A stretch of DNA of 64,000 bases from Holdemania massiliensis (GCF_022440805.1 NZ_JAKNTK010000001.1:1550001-1614000); one strand, 5' to 3'. Positions 1 to 9,474 are shown, numbered from the stretch's first letter. Translations and numbers: made by a program. Notes: generated from the letters alone by a model not told the origin.

Positions 1-140
1 ATGCGGTAAAGGAAAAACGTTACGAAAATATGGCGGTGCGGATGGAAGCGAAAGACCGGATCGTGAAATATGTCTTGAAGGAAACCGGCAAGCGGCCGAT
101 GATTTTACCGGCGATTGTCGAAATCAATGTCACGGAATAG
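1..140 (+). CDS. Ribonuclease J, C-terminal end (partial)
   Basis: Only the last 45 codons are present, in the frame starting at base 3. The translation ends in a GKRPMILPAIVEIN-type tail, which matches the conserved arginine-proline-methionine C-terminal strand of RNase J proteins. RNase J is a metallo-beta-lactamase-fold exo/endoribonuclease that matures and degrades RNA in Firmicutes. Its position directly before ftsK/spoIIIE agrees with the B. subtilis arrangement, where rnjB lies just upstream of spoIIIE. The call rests on this short tail and on context, so J1 and J2 cannot be told apart. Confidence 0.7.
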   Translation, partial: AVKEKRYENMAVRMEAKDRIVKYVLKETGKRPMILPAIVEINVTE

Positions 141-153
141 GAGATGATGATCC

Positions 154-2448
154 GTGGCGAAAACGAAGCAGAAGAAGAAAAAGAACAATTCCAAAAGCAC
201 CGTGGATTCGGAAATCCTGCGCTATGTCATTGCGCTGGCGGTGATCACTGTGACATTGATCGCGGCGCTGCAGTTAGGGATCGTCGGACAATTTCTGACA
301 ACGATCACACGGTATCTGTTTGGTACGTATTACGGAGTCGTCTACGGGATGTGTTTACTCGGGGGGCTGGCTGTCTTGTTTGGACAGAGGTTTCCCGTTT
401 TCTCCGTTAAGACGCTGATTGCGATCGCTGCCGTATTCATCGCGATGATTTTGTGGTCGGCGATTCCGCAGGATCCCCAGCTGAGCGGATTTCGAGTGTT
501 CAGTGATTATCTTTCGCATACCGGCGAACATTTCAGCTCGCCGACAACCGTCGCTGCCCAGGGCGGAGTTTTAGGCGCCCTGCTGTACTCGCTCAGCTCA
601 CTGCTGTTTGCACGTACAGGAACAGTCTTAGTGATTTTTGCGCTGCTAGCTTTGGCGGCGCTGCTGATGATCAAGACGGAAGTGTATGTGTCGATGTGGC
701 ATTCGATCACGGACGCGCTGCATCGTGAAAAAAAGCCGAAGGCAAAGCGTTCACCGCGCCAGATGGAAATCGAAGAGCTGGAAGAATCCGGCGAAAACCG
801 CAGGGTGATCGGAAGTGTGGAGCTGGGAAAAAAGAAGAAAAAATCAATTTTCTTAACGCCGGATGACGAACCGGCTGAAGCTGAACTGTCCGCTGCGCCG
901 ATCGTTAAAAAAGAAAAGAAAAAAGAAGAAAAAGAGAAACCTGTACCGCCGCCGGAAGAAATGCCGAAGGTGGTCTCGATTGGCAGCGGGGCTGGGGAGG
1001 TAGGCTATACGCTGCCGGCGTTGACGATGCTGGATGAAATTCAGGCAAAATCCCGTTCGGTACTGAACCAGAACGCCGCTTCGATCAAGGGCAAGAAGCT
1101 GATTGAAGTTCTGGGCAATTTTGGCATCAACGCGCAGCTGGTCGCGACGCATATCGGACCGGCGGTCACTAAGTTTGAAATCCGGCCGGATTCCAACGTC
1201 AAAGTATCGAAGATCAACGCGATTTCCGATAACCTGAAAATGGAGCTGGCAGCCCGGGATATCCGCATCGAAGCGCCGATTCCCGGACGCAACGCGGTCG
1301 GCATCGAAATTCCGAATGTCGAAACAACGCCGGTGAAGATGCTGGAGCTGATGCGCCAGCTGCCGGAAGATAAGAAAGACAAAAAGCTGCTTTTAGCGCT
1401 GGGCAAAGATCTGATGGGGAAGGGGATTTTCTGTCAGCTGGACAAGATGCCCCATCTGCTGATCGCCGGGGCCACCGGCAGCGGCAAGTCAGTCTGCATG
1501 AATACGATTATTACTTCACTGCTGCTGCGGACTTCGCCGGATGAAGTGAAGCTGCTCTTAGTCGATCCGAAGAAAGTCGAATTTACGCCTTACCGTGAAA
1601 TTCCGCATTTGATCGGTCCTGTGATTTCGGATGGAGCCGAAGCGGCGCGGGCCTTGAAGGTCATCGTCATGATGATGGAGAACCGGTATGAGGTCTTCGC
1701 TCAGGTTGGGGTCCGCAACATTGCCGGCTACAATGAAAAACTGGCGAAAGAGCCGCAGCCGAATCTGCAGCCTATGCCGTATATTGTCGTCATTATCGAC
1801 GAGCTGGCTGATTTGATGGCCGTCGCCGGCAAGGAAGTCGAAATGAGCATTCAGCGGATTACCCAGCTGGCGCGGGCGGCTGGAATTCATTTGATCGTCG
1901 CCACGCAGCGGCCTTCCACCGATGTCATCACCGGAATTATCAAGGCCAATATTCCAAGCCGGATTGCCTTCTCCGTTTCCAGCGGCATTGATTCACGAAC
2001 CATTTTGGATCATGTCGGGGCGGAACGGCTGCTGGGCAACGGTGATATGCTCTATTTCCCGATTGGGGAACCAAGTCCGGTGCGGTTACAGGGCGTTTAT
2101 GTGACCGACGATGAAGTCAAGCGCATCACCGATTTTGTTTCCGCGCAGATGAAGCCGCGCTATGAGGACGCGTTTATCCGTTTGGAAGGCGTGGACAACA
2201 ATGAAAGCACGGCGGTGATGTCGGCGCAGGACGATCCGCTGTATGAAGAAGTTCGGGAATATGTCATTGAAACGCAGAAGGCGTCGACCTCACTGCTGCA
2301 AAGAAGGTTCGGAATCGGATATAATCGTGCAGCCAGACTGATTGACGTTCTGGAAGAACGCGGCATCATTGGTCCGGTGCAGGGCTCCAAACCAAGGGAT
2401 GTTTACATCAAAAAGAACGAAACTTCGGATGACGAAGAAGAAAATTAA
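154..2448 (+). CDS. ftsK: DNA translocase FtsK/SpoIIIE
   Basis: This membrane-anchored, ATP-driven pump moves chromosomal DNA through the closing septum. The 764-residue protein has about four hydrophobic segments in the first 180 residues, then a charged Lys/Glu-rich linker (about 190-270), then the motor. The motor carries Walker A GATGSGKSV near residue 440 and Walker B IIDELADL near 547. The C-terminal winged-helix gamma domain (about 690-755, with RRFGIGYNRAARLID) reads polar KOPS/SRS sites. The start is GTG at 154, preceded by GGAG within the end of the RNase J gene 14 bases upstream. Length and domain order are normal for the family. Whether it serves sporulation or only division cannot be decided here. 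Confidence 0.96.
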   Translation: MAKTKQKKKKNNSKSTVDSEILRYVIALAVITVTLIAALQLGIVGQFLTTITRYLFGTYYGVVYGMCLLGGLAVLFGQRFPVFSVKTLIAIAAVFIAMILWSAIPQDPQLSGFRVFSDYLSHTGEHFSSPTTVAAQGGVLGALLYSLSSLLFARTGTVLVIFALLALAALLMIKTEVYVSMWHSITDALHREKKPKAKRSPRQMEIEELEESGENRRVIGSVELGKKKKKSIFLTPDDEPAEAELSAAPIVKKEKKKEEKEKPVPPPEEMPKVVSIGSGAGEVGYTLPALTMLDEIQAKSRSVLNQNAASIKGKKLIEVLGNFGINAQLVATHIGPAVTKFEIRPDSNVKVSKINAISDNLKMELAARDIRIEAPIPGRNAVGIEIPNVETTPVKMLELMRQLPEDKKDKKLLLALGKDLMGKGIFCQLDKMPHLLIAGATGSGKSVCMNTIITSLLLRTSPDEVKLLLVDPKKVEFTPYREIPHLIGPVISDGAEAARALKVIVMMMENRYEVFAQVGVRNIAGYNEKLAKEPQPNLQPMPYIVVIIDELADLMAVAGKEVEMSIQRITQLARAAGIHLIVATQRPSTDVITGIIKANIPSRIAFSVSSGIDSRTILDHVGAERLLGNGDMLYFPIGEPSPVRLQGVYVTDDEVKRITDFVSAQMKPRYEDAFIRLEGVDNNESTAVMSAQDDPLYEEVREYVIETQKASTSLLQRRFGIGYNRAARLIDVLEERGIIGPVQGSKPRDVYIKKNETSDDEEEN

Positions 2449-2462
2449 AAAATCACATGTGA

Positions 2463-2503
2463 AACCGGATTGCATCATTTTCTGAATCAATCCGGTTTTT
2501 TTT
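2463..2503 (+). terminator. Intrinsic terminator after ftsK
   Basis: Ten-base arms AACCGGATTG and CAATCCGGTT enclose a 15-base loop and run into eight T. It closes the RNase J-ftsK unit. Confidence 0.9.
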
Positions 2504-2544
2504 CTTGATTTGATCGAATTGTCTGAAGAAAACTGCCGCTTAAG

Positions 2545-2574
2545 TTGACAAATGGCATTTTAAAAGTCTAATAT
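2545..2574 (+). promoter_or_regulatory. Sigma-A promoter of the BMP lipoprotein gene
   Basis: A perfect -35 TTGACA at 2545-2550 and -10 TAATAT at 2569-2574 are separated by 18 bases. The untranslated leader is short (about 40 bases), leaving no room for a riboswitch. Confidence 0.75.
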
Positions 2575-2618
2575 TATACTGTAAGCATAGCTTGCATAAA
2601 GCAATGGAGGGAAAGAAA

Positions 2619-3686
2619 ATGAAAAAATTGCTGACCTTTGCTTTAGCGCTGCTGATGGTTGCCGGCTGTTCCAACAATGGTGGAACAACAGCGACACCAA
2701 CACCAGATGCTGACGCAAACAATGACGGTGGAAACACTGGCTGCACAATTACCATCGGATTAGTTACTGACTTAGGCGGTATCGATGACAAGTCCTTTAA
2801 CCAGGGCACATGGGAAGGGGTAGTTCAATTCGCAGAAGACAATAACATGGGCGAAGAATGCTACGGTTACCTGCAGTCTTCCGCCGATGCGGATTACATC
2901 CCGAACCTGAGCACTTTTGCTGATCAGAAGAAAGACCTGATCGAAGCTCCGGGCTTCCTGTTTGAAGATGCGATGAAGGAAGTCGCTGATCTGTATCCGG
3001 ATCAGAAGTTTGTTATCATCGATACAGAAGTTGACAAACCAAATGTGGCTTCGGCCATCTTTAAAGAGCAGCAGCCTTCTTACCTGGTAGGCGTTGCCGC
3101 AGCGATGAAAGCGAAAGAAGCGGGCATGACGAAAGTTGGATTTATCGGCGGTGTTGAAAACCCGATTATCGAACGTTTTGAAGCAGGCTACAAGCAGGGC
3201 GTTGCCAGCGTTGATCCAAGCATTGAAGTGCTGAGCGACTATGCGAATGCATTTGATGATCCAGGCAAAGGCTCGACCTTAGCTCAGAAGCAGTACAATG
3301 ACGGTGCTTATGTTATTTTCCATGCAGCCGGTGCAACAGGCAACGGTCTGATCAAAGAAGCGAAGGATCGCCGCGAAGCGGGTGAAGACGTTTGGGCGAT
3401 CGGTGTTGACTCTGACCAGTATGATGCAGGTCTGATGTCTGACGGTACTTCCGCAGTCCTGACTTCCGCATTGAAGCGCGTTGATACAGCGGCTTACTAT
3501 TTCGCGGATCAGGTTAAAAACGGCACGTTCCAGGGTGGAACTATGGTCTTTGACGCCAGCAATGACGGCATCGGCTTCCCGAAGGAAAATCCGAACCTGT
3601 CTGATGAAATCGTTAAGGCGATGGAAGAGGCTTTAGCGAAAATCAAGTCCGGCGAAATCGTCGTTGACGAAGCATTGCAGAAATAA
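2619..3686 (+). CDS. BMP-family nucleoside-binding lipoprotein
   Basis: Extracellular substrate-binding lipoprotein of the BMP/Med/TmpC family. Members deliver purine nucleosides to ABC importers of the NupOPQ/RnsBACD type. The signal peptide ends in a VAG-C lipobox at Cys17, so the mature protein is lipid-anchored outside the membrane. After a Thr/Asp/Asn-rich linker comes the typical start LVTDLGGIDDKSFNQGTWEG, followed by the type I periplasmic-binding fold. The start is ATG 2619 because GGAGG lies 8 bases before it; an upstream in-frame ATG at 2592 lacks a good site. The gene has its own promoter and terminator. The matching ATPase and permeases lie 3 kb downstream (6854-10427), behind an unrelated two-gene unit. 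Confidence 0.93.
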   Translation: MKKLLTFALALLMVAGCSNNGGTTATPTPDADANNDGGNTGCTITIGLVTDLGGIDDKSFNQGTWEGVVQFAEDNNMGEECYGYLQSSADADYIPNLSTFADQKKDLIEAPGFLFEDAMKEVADLYPDQKFVIIDTEVDKPNVASAIFKEQQPSYLVGVAAAMKAKEAGMTKVGFIGGVENPIIERFEAGYKQGVASVDPSIEVLSDYANAFDDPGKGSTLAQKQYNDGAYVIFHAAGATGNGLIKEAKDRREAGEDVWAIGVDSDQYDAGLMSDGTSAVLTSALKRVDTAAYYFADQVKNGTFQGGTMVFDASNDGIGFPKENPNLSDEIVKAMEEALAKIKSGEIVVDEALQK

Positions 3687-3705
3687 GCAGTACGCAAAAG
3701 CAGAA

Positions 3706-3732
3706 AGGGAGAGTACAAGCTCTCCTTTTTTT
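3706..3732 (+). terminator. Intrinsic terminator after the BMP gene
   Basis: GGAGAG and CTCTCC arms with a short loop are followed by seven T. Confidence 0.85.
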
Positions 3733-3847
3733 GCGCCTTTTCACTAGATAGATGATTCGGATAATGATTTAAGTCCATAGGGGGATGGATTTCGTCCAGT
3801 TATTCCCCCAGAAAAATACGGTTTCTTATGATTTTGGCCTCGGAAAT

Positions 3848-3917
3848 GGTGTCAAGAATGAGAACGTTGACACCCTTTCTGACACCATTGGCACCATTTA
3901 GTGGCACTATTGGCACC
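3848..3917 (+). repeat. REP-like cluster of GGTGTCA/TGACACC motifs
   Basis: In the 386-base gap before the HTH-ABC gene, a perfect inverted pair GGTGTCAA (3848-3855) and TTGACACC (3867-3874) is followed by TCTGACACC (3878-3886) and two copies of TTGGCACC (3888-3895, 3910-3917). The TCTGACACC unit is the reverse complement of the GGTGTCAGA pair near 39.1 kb, so the motif recurs within this chromosome. Such short palindromic intergenic units resemble REP elements moved by REP-associated tyrosine transposases; no transposase is in this window. The rest of the gap (3733-3847, 3918-4043) shows nothing else I can name. Confidence 0.5.
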
Positions 3918-4118
3918 AATTTTGATATGAAGCAGGATGCTTTTGAAGGAACAGGGATGAGTTTTGACTGCTAGCCTCATCAACACAGAGAGGGAAAAGC
4001 GCTTGAGAGATTCAATAGACACTAGAAAATGTACAGCTTTTGGGTAAACTCTACCGTCAGTAGGTGTTCTTTTTTTGCTGTTCGGTTACAATCAAAGGCA
4101 GATGAGGAGGTCAAAGTA

Positions 4119-5198
4119 ATGGATCAAGTCAAGATCGGCCGTTTTATTGCCGCGTGCAGAAAAGCCGGCGGCTGGACACAGAATGAAATTGCAGCGCAGC
4201 TGGGAGTGAGTGATAAAGCCGTTTCCAAATGGGAAACGGGAAAATCTCTGCCGGACTACCCGCTGCTGCTGCCATTATGTAATTTATTGAAGATTACGCT
4301 GAACGAGCTGCTGCTGGGAGAGCCAATTAGTGATGCAGAATATAAGGCAAAAGCGGATCAGATTCTCTATGATATGATCGGTCAGTGGTTGGGGCAGGAT
4401 CAAGCTTTGCCGCAAACGAAGATGAATCATCCCTGTCCAGTATTAAACGTCTCGCATGTCACAAAAATCTATGCTGAGGAAGAAGTGGAAACCCTGGCGG
4501 TGGATAATGTCAGCTTTGAAGTGGAAAAGGGCAGCTTTATCGGGATTATGGGTGCCTCCGGCTGTGGGAAGACAACGCTGCTGAAACTGATTGCCACGAT
4601 GGATCGTGTATCTGAGGGAACGATTGAAATCGCCGGTCAGCCGCTGCAGGCTTTAACCGAATCCCAGCTAGCGCAGTTCCGCGGCACTCACCTGGGGTTT
4701 ATCTTTCAGGAATACAATCTGCTGGATACGCTGACGCTTCGTGAAAACATCGCGCTGGCGTTAACGATCCAGACAGCCGCTATGGCTCATTCGCCGAAGG
4801 TGATTGACGAGCTGGCCGAAAAGTTTGAAATTACCGAAGTTTTGGATCAATTTCCCTACGCGGTTTCCGGCGGACAGCGGCAGCGATGTGCCTGTGCCCG
4901 GGCGATTGCCTCGCATCCCAGCCTGATTTTGGCTGATGAACCGACCGGAGCACTGGACAGCCGCAGCGCCCGGCAGCTGCTGGAAATGCTGGTCATGCTG
5001 CGCAGAGACTACGGTGCGACACTGTTAATGGCAACGCATGATGTGATGTCAGCCAGTTACTGCGACCGGATTTTGTTTATGCAGGATGGCCGCATTCAGA
5101 CTGAGCTAGAACGCGGTTCGTTAAACAAACAGGCTTATTTTACTGAGATCTTAAAGACGCTGACAGACGTCACAGAGCGGACAGTTCATGACGCTTAA
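4119..5198 (+). CDS. HTH-ABC ATPase fusion of an export/resistance transporter
   Basis: The 359-residue protein joins an XRE-type helix-turn-helix (about residues 5-60, with LGVSDKAVSKWETGKSLPD) to a MacB/BceA-type ATP-binding cassette. The cassette has Walker A GASGCGKTT near residue 143, signature VSGGQRQR near 248, Walker B ADEPTGALD near 269 and switch THD. It should energise the FtsX-type permease encoded next, and the fused DNA-binding domain suggests self-regulation. The start is ATG 4119, preceded by GAGGAGG; the frame runs upstream to 4029 but has no matching ribosome site. The stop overlaps the next gene by 11 bases. Substrate unknown; related modules handle antimicrobial peptides or lipoproteins. 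Confidence 0.88.
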   Translation: MDQVKIGRFIAACRKAGGWTQNEIAAQLGVSDKAVSKWETGKSLPDYPLLLPLCNLLKITLNELLLGEPISDAEYKAKADQILYDMIGQWLGQDQALPQTKMNHPCPVLNVSHVTKIYAEEEVETLAVDNVSFEVEKGSFIGIMGASGCGKTTLLKLIATMDRVSEGTIEIAGQPLQALTESQLAQFRGTHLGFIFQEYNLLDTLTLRENIALALTIQTAAMAHSPKVIDELAEKFEITEVLDQFPYAVSGGQRQRCACARAIASHPSLILADEPTGALDSRSARQLLEMLVMLRRDYGATLLMATHDVMSASYCDRILFMQDGRIQTELERGSLNKQAYFTEILKTLTDVTERTVHDA

Positions 5199-6516
5199 AT
5201 TGATCTGGCGCAATATTCAGCGCAGTGCCGGAGACTATCTGCTTTTGGTCATGACGGTAACCCTGCTGGCCGCGATTTTGTGTCTGGCGAACTGCATCGC
5301 CGTTTTCGGCAGTATCCAGGCTGGTTTTCAGACTGCGTCCCTGCCGGTTCTAATCGTATTGATACTAATTTTTCTGATCAACACGATTCATACGTTCATG
5401 CTTCACCAGCGGGCAAAAGCACTGGCTGTGACCCTGCTGCTGGGGATGGAGCGCGGGAAGCTGCGGCGGCTTTATCTGGGCGAGCTGAGCGTAATTGGAA
5501 TCGGCTGTTTTCTGCTCGGTACGCTGATCGGCGCCAGTCTATTCAGCCTGTTCATTTCTCCGCTGCTGCAGATCAGGACCCATGTATCCTGGCTCTTGTT
5601 GATGGGAAAAAGCATCCTTCAAACCGGCGCCTACTTTTTTCTGGCGGAACTCTTGTCGGGAGTGTGGATTGACCATCAGCTGGCAAGCCTGCAGATCAGT
5701 CAGCTGCTCGTTCAGAAACGCCGCAATCATCCGATTCATCGGAAAAATCTGCGGTTCTGGCAGCGCTGCTTTGTGAGCAGTTTTGCACTTTTTCTGATCT
5801 TTTTGATCGGGATCGCGGCAGCACAGGGAGAACTGCTGACCCTTTGCATCGGCTGGATCGCCTTGCCGATGATCGTGTGCATCATCGCATTCTATCAAAG
5901 TCTTTACGCTTATTTTTCTCATCTGAGATCGGCAGGAAAATTAGGTCAGATCCAAGGCAATCGTCTGCTTTGGCTTGCTGAATTGACAACCGGGGCGAAA
6001 ACCAGCGCCAATCTCAATGCCCTACTGTGCGTCTGCCTGGTGTTTGCCGCATCGGCATTCGGGTTTGGCCTATTGCTTTTGGACAGCGGGGCAAACCTGT
6101 TTGAAAGATCCATGCAGACCTACATGGGCTTTATGCAGATCAGTCTTTGTCTGATCTTTCTGATCCTCTACTTCTCCATGCTGTCGCTCTTACAGATCTT
6201 GGATCTGAAGCGGCAGGCCCGTACCTTGAGAATCCTGCATGCATTGGGCAAAGACCAGGCATCGTTGAATCGTTTGATGTGCATTCAGACCTTATTTCAT
6301 CTAGGACTTCCGGCCGGGATGGGACTGGCGTTGCTGACGGCAGCGGTACCGCTGATCAATTTCCGATTGAATGAGGAGATCTCGGTGCTGCGGCAAAATC
6401 AGGTACTAAGACTTTTCGGTGGTTTTGGATTCTGTTTCTGCGCCTTATACCTAGTTTATTTTTTAGCGGTGACAGCAATCAGCAGGCGTAATTTAAAGTC
6501 CTTGACTAACAGCTGA
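5188..6516 (+). CDS. FtsX-type ABC transporter permease
   Basis: Integral membrane partner of the preceding HTH-ABC ATPase, as shown by the 11-base overlap. The 442-residue protein has many hydrophobic stretches, including an N-terminal helix after NIQRSAGDY and the charged FtsX-like segment AVTLLLGMERGKLRRLYLGE near residue 85. A second such unit lies at the C-terminus (ARTLRILHALGKDQ near 330). It lacks the large extracellular sensor domain of BceB-type permeases and is about 200 residues shorter. Mechanical transmission from the ATPase or lipid/peptide export is likely; the cargo is unknown. Confidence 0.8.
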   Translation: MTLKLIWRNIQRSAGDYLLLVMTVTLLAAILCLANCIAVFGSIQAGFQTASLPVLIVLILIFLINTIHTFMLHQRAKALAVTLLLGMERGKLRRLYLGELSVIGIGCFLLGTLIGASLFSLFISPLLQIRTHVSWLLLMGKSILQTGAYFFLAELLSGVWIDHQLASLQISQLLVQKRRNHPIHRKNLRFWQRCFVSSFALFLIFLIGIAAAQGELLTLCIGWIALPMIVCIIAFYQSLYAYFSHLRSAGKLGQIQGNRLLWLAELTTGAKTSANLNALLCVCLVFAASAFGFGLLLLDSGANLFERSMQTYMGFMQISLCLIFLILYFSMLSLLQILDLKRQARTLRILHALGKDQASLNRLMCIQTLFHLGLPAGMGLALLTAAVPLINFRLNEEISVLRQNQVLRLFGGFGFCFCALYLVYFLAVTAISRRNLKSLTNS

Positions 6517-6672
6517 AGCGGATCGGCAGGATTATTCAATACCGCGCCGGCCCGGCTTGTGATCCGTTGTCTCTCTTTCAGTCAGTTCCGGAGGATAAAA
6601 ATAATATTGACTTCAGCAATTTTATGCAGAATTTTGAGAATTGCAGAGAATCAATGAAAAGAAGACTGGACA

Positions 6673-6707
6673 AACCGGATTTCTTTTACCCAGAAGTTCG
6701 GTTTTTT
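6673..6707 (+). terminator. Intrinsic terminator of the HTH-ABC operon
   Basis: A 12-base stem, AACCGGATTTCT against AGAAGTTCGGTT with two G-U pairs, encloses a 7-base loop and ends in six T. The flanking intergenic DNA (6517-6853) also has a twice-repeated ATTGCAGAGAA word near 6641 and 6720, and no gene that I can support. Confidence 0.85.
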
Positions 6708-6818
6708 CATATTTTTAAAAATTGCAGAGAAGCTGATGTTTTTCAGGAGCACGCAGGTGTCAAATGTCACGTTTATTTGTGAAAATCGCAAAAAAGACGG
6801 CGACAGTCAGAGGAATTA

Positions 6819-6827
6819 TGTTATAAT
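6819..6827 (+). promoter_or_regulatory. Extended -10 promoter of the nucleoside transporter operon
   Basis: TG-T-TATAAT forms a perfect extended -10 at 6819-6827, about 27 bases before the ATG at 6854. No good -35 is visible, which is common for extended -10 promoters. Confidence 0.65.
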
Positions 6828-6853
6828 TTTGAATAGTTAATGGAGGGAAAATA

Positions 6854-8386
6854 ATGAGTTATGCGATAGAGATGCTCAACATCACAAAAGATTTTCCAGG
6901 CATCCGCGCCAACGATGACGTCACTCTTCAAGTAGAGGAAAAAAGTATTCATGCTCTCTTGGGAGAAAACGGGGCAGGAAAGTCGACGCTGATGTCGATC
7001 TTGTTCGGTCTGTATCAGCCAACCCAGGGCACGATTAAAGTGCGAGGGCAGGAAGTCAAGATCACAGATCCGAATGTCGCCAACAGCCTGGGGATCGGGA
7101 TGGTGCATCAGCATTTTAAATTGGTTGAATGCTTTACGGTAACGGAAAATATCATTTTGGGAATGGAGCCGAAAACGAAGTTTTATACGACGGACATCAA
7201 GTCGGCGGCCCAGCGGATTCAGCAGCTGAGCGAAATGTATGGATTAAATGTTGATCCGTATGCGAAAATCCAAAATATTTCTGTCGGGATGCAGCAGCGG
7301 GTTGAAATTTTAAAAATGCTTTACCGCAACGCGGATATTTTGATTTTTGATGAGCCGACTGCCGTGCTGACACCGCAGGAAATTCATGAGCTGATGGAGA
7401 TCATGCGCAATCTGACAAAGGAAGGCAAAACAATTATTTTAATCACGCATAAACTGAAAGAAATCAAGGAAGTGGCTGATGTCTGTACGGTTTTGCGGCG
7501 CGGCCGATGCATGGGTACAATTCAGGTTGCAGAAACCTCGGAAGAGGAAATGGCAAAGCTGATGGTCGGCCGGGAAGTCGATTTCGGCGTTGAAAAACAA
7601 GCCCAGCAGGCAGGTAAAGTCGTGTTGGAAATCGAACATTTAAAGGTTAAGAATTCCAAGGGCCTTTTAGGCGTGAAGGATTTCAGCCTGCAGGTGCGGG
7701 CTGGGGAGATCGTCGGCGTCGCCGGCATCGACGGCAACGGCCAGACGGAGCTGGTCTATGCGCTGACGGGTTTGACCAAAGCTGAGGACGGCAAGGTGCT
7801 GCTCAACGGCAAAGACATCACGCACAGTTCGATTAAACACCGGATTGAAGCAGGAATGGGACACATTCCAGAAGATCGGCATAAGCATGGTCTGATTCTG
7901 GATTTCAAGCTGAAAGAAAACATGGTCATCCACAGCTACAATCAGGCGCCGTTTGCGAAAAACGGACTTTTGCAGATTCCGGCTATTGATAAGAAAACAG
8001 ATGAATTAATTGAAATGTTCGATGTCCGCAGCGGCCAGGGACGGGAAACGATCACCCGCAGCATGTCCGGCGGCAATCAGCAGAAAGCGATTATTGCCCG
8101 TGAGATCGACCGCAGTCCTGAACTGCTGATCGTCGTTCAGCCGACCCGCGGATTGGACGTTGGGGCGATTGAGTACATCCATAAACGGATTGTTCAGGAA
8201 CGGGATAACGGCAAGGCAATTCTATTAGTTTCATTAGAGCTGGACGAGATTCTGGCTTTGTCTGATCAGATCGCAGTCATGTTTAACGGCGAGCTGACAG
8301 GCTGGGTTAAAGCAGAGGAAACAGATGAAAACGAGCTGGGCTTAATGATGTCCGGTTCGATCCGAAAGGGGGTCGGCGAAGCATGA
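6854..8386 (+). CDS. Nucleoside ABC importer ATPase (NupO-like)
   Basis: Duplicated ATP-binding cassette protein of the sugar/nucleoside (Carb2/CUT2-like) importer class. The first cassette has Walker A GENGAGKST near residue 37 and Walker B FDEPTAVLTP. The second is degenerate at Walker A (GIDGNGQTE near 290) but keeps SGGNQQK and a VVQPTRGLD Walker B, the asymmetry typical of this family. Its length (510 residues) is normal. GGAGG precedes the ATG by 8 bases. It overlaps the next permease gene by 4 bases (ATGA), so the three transporter genes form one operon. The BMP lipoprotein at 2619 is the likely binding protein. Confidence 0.92.
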   Translation: MSYAIEMLNITKDFPGIRANDDVTLQVEEKSIHALLGENGAGKSTLMSILFGLYQPTQGTIKVRGQEVKITDPNVANSLGIGMVHQHFKLVECFTVTENIILGMEPKTKFYTTDIKSAAQRIQQLSEMYGLNVDPYAKIQNISVGMQQRVEILKMLYRNADILIFDEPTAVLTPQEIHELMEIMRNLTKEGKTIILITHKLKEIKEVADVCTVLRRGRCMGTIQVAETSEEEMAKLMVGREVDFGVEKQAQQAGKVVLEIEHLKVKNSKGLLGVKDFSLQVRAGEIVGVAGIDGNGQTELVYALTGLTKAEDGKVLLNGKDITHSSIKHRIEAGMGHIPEDRHKHGLILDFKLKENMVIHSYNQAPFAKNGLLQIPAIDKKTDELIEMFDVRSGQGRETITRSMSGGNQQKAIIAREIDRSPELLIVVQPTRGLDVGAIEYIHKRIVQERDNGKAILLVSLELDEILALSDQIAVMFNGELTGWVKAEETDENELGLMMSGSIRKGVGEA

Positions 8387-9474
8387 AGAAAAGAGAAAAA
8401 CTGACAGCTCCGCTGATTGCGGTTCTGCTGGGCTTGTTAGTCGGCATGGTTATCGTCATCGCCAGCGGCAAATCGCCGGTGCTTCTGATCTCAGCGATCA
8501 TCAAGAGCTTCTGCGGCTTTGATATCCTGAATCCGGGGCCGATTAATCCGCGGTATTTCGGCGAGTTCATCGTTTTCTCGATGCCGCTGATTCTGACGGG
8601 GTTGGCGGTCGGCTTTGCTTACCGCACAGGATTGTTCAATATCGGTGGGGAAGGGCAGGTCATGGTCGGTGCGCTGGCAGCGACCGTGGTTGGGATTCTT
8701 GTCCCGCTGCCGCCGGTGCTGCATGCGATCGTCTGTCTGATTGCCGGCGGAGCAGCCGGCGCCCTGTGGGCATTTTTGCCGGGCTTTCTGAAAGTAAAGC
8801 GGAATATTTCAGAAGTGGTCACGGCGATCATGATGAACTACGCGGCGCTGTATTTCTGCAACTACATCTTAAAGGCGCTGCCGGGATCCACGCAGACCCG
8901 CACGGTAGATCTGCCGGCCTCGGCGTTAATCAAATCGGATTTTCTCAAGCAGATCACCAACAATTCGCGTCTGCATTGGGGAATTCTCGTCGTTTTTCTG
9001 GCGGTGATCGTTTACCATATCATCATCGAGAAAACAACGTTCGGCTACAGTCTGCGGGCTACTGGCTTCAATGCGGAGGGGGCACGCTATGCCGGCATGA
9101 AGGTGGAGCGCAATGTCGTCTATGCGATGATGATTTCAGGCGTAATGGCCGGATTGGCCGGCGCGATTATGGTCTTGGGCACCTTCGGTTACGGACGTGT
9201 GCTGAACACGGCTGAAAACTATGGCTTTGACGGAATTGCGGTAGCTCTGGTCGGCGGCTGCAATGCGATCGGCATCTTCTTTGCCGGCCTGCTGTTTGGC
9301 CTGCTGAAAGTGGCTCAGCCGCTGATGCAGTCGATGCAGATCCCGAAGGATATCGCGACGATTATCTCTTCCACGATCATCATGCTGGTAGCGATGCAGA
9401 ACGGCATTATCTACATCATGAACCGATTGTCAAAAAAGAAGGAAAACGCTGAGAAAGGAAGTGAACAGGCATGA
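8383..9474 (+). CDS. Nucleoside ABC importer permease (NupP-like)
   Basis: Inner-membrane channel subunit of the importer, from the BPD_transp_2 family. The 363-residue protein has about nine to ten hydrophobic helices and the family pattern FNIGGEGQVMVGALAA near residue 85. It also has the GLAGAIMVLG and GFDGIAVALVGG segments of the translocation pathway. It overlaps its neighbours by 4 bases on both sides (ATGA), indicating tight translational coupling with the ATPase and the second permease. Confidence 0.92.
   Translation: MKKREKLTAPLIAVLLGLLVGMVIVIASGKSPVLLISAIIKSFCGFDILNPGPINPRYFGEFIVFSMPLILTGLAVGFAYRTGLFNIGGEGQVMVGALAATVVGILVPLPPVLHAIVCLIAGGAAGALWAFLPGFLKVKRNISEVVTAIMMNYAALYFCNYILKALPGSTQTRTVDLPASALIKSDFLKQITNNSRLHWGILVVFLAVIVYHIIIEKTTFGYSLRATGFNAEGARYAGMKVERNVVYAMMISGVMAGLAGAIMVLGTFGYGRVLNTAENYGFDGIAVALVGGCNAIGIFFAGLLFGLLKVAQPLMQSMQIPKDIATIISSTIIMLVAMQNGIIYIMNRLSKKKENAEKGSEQA

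Noticed and set aside
6567..6782. 71-codon open frame before the nucleoside transporter
   Set aside because: It contains the intrinsic terminator at 6673-6707, and its composition is not protein-like.
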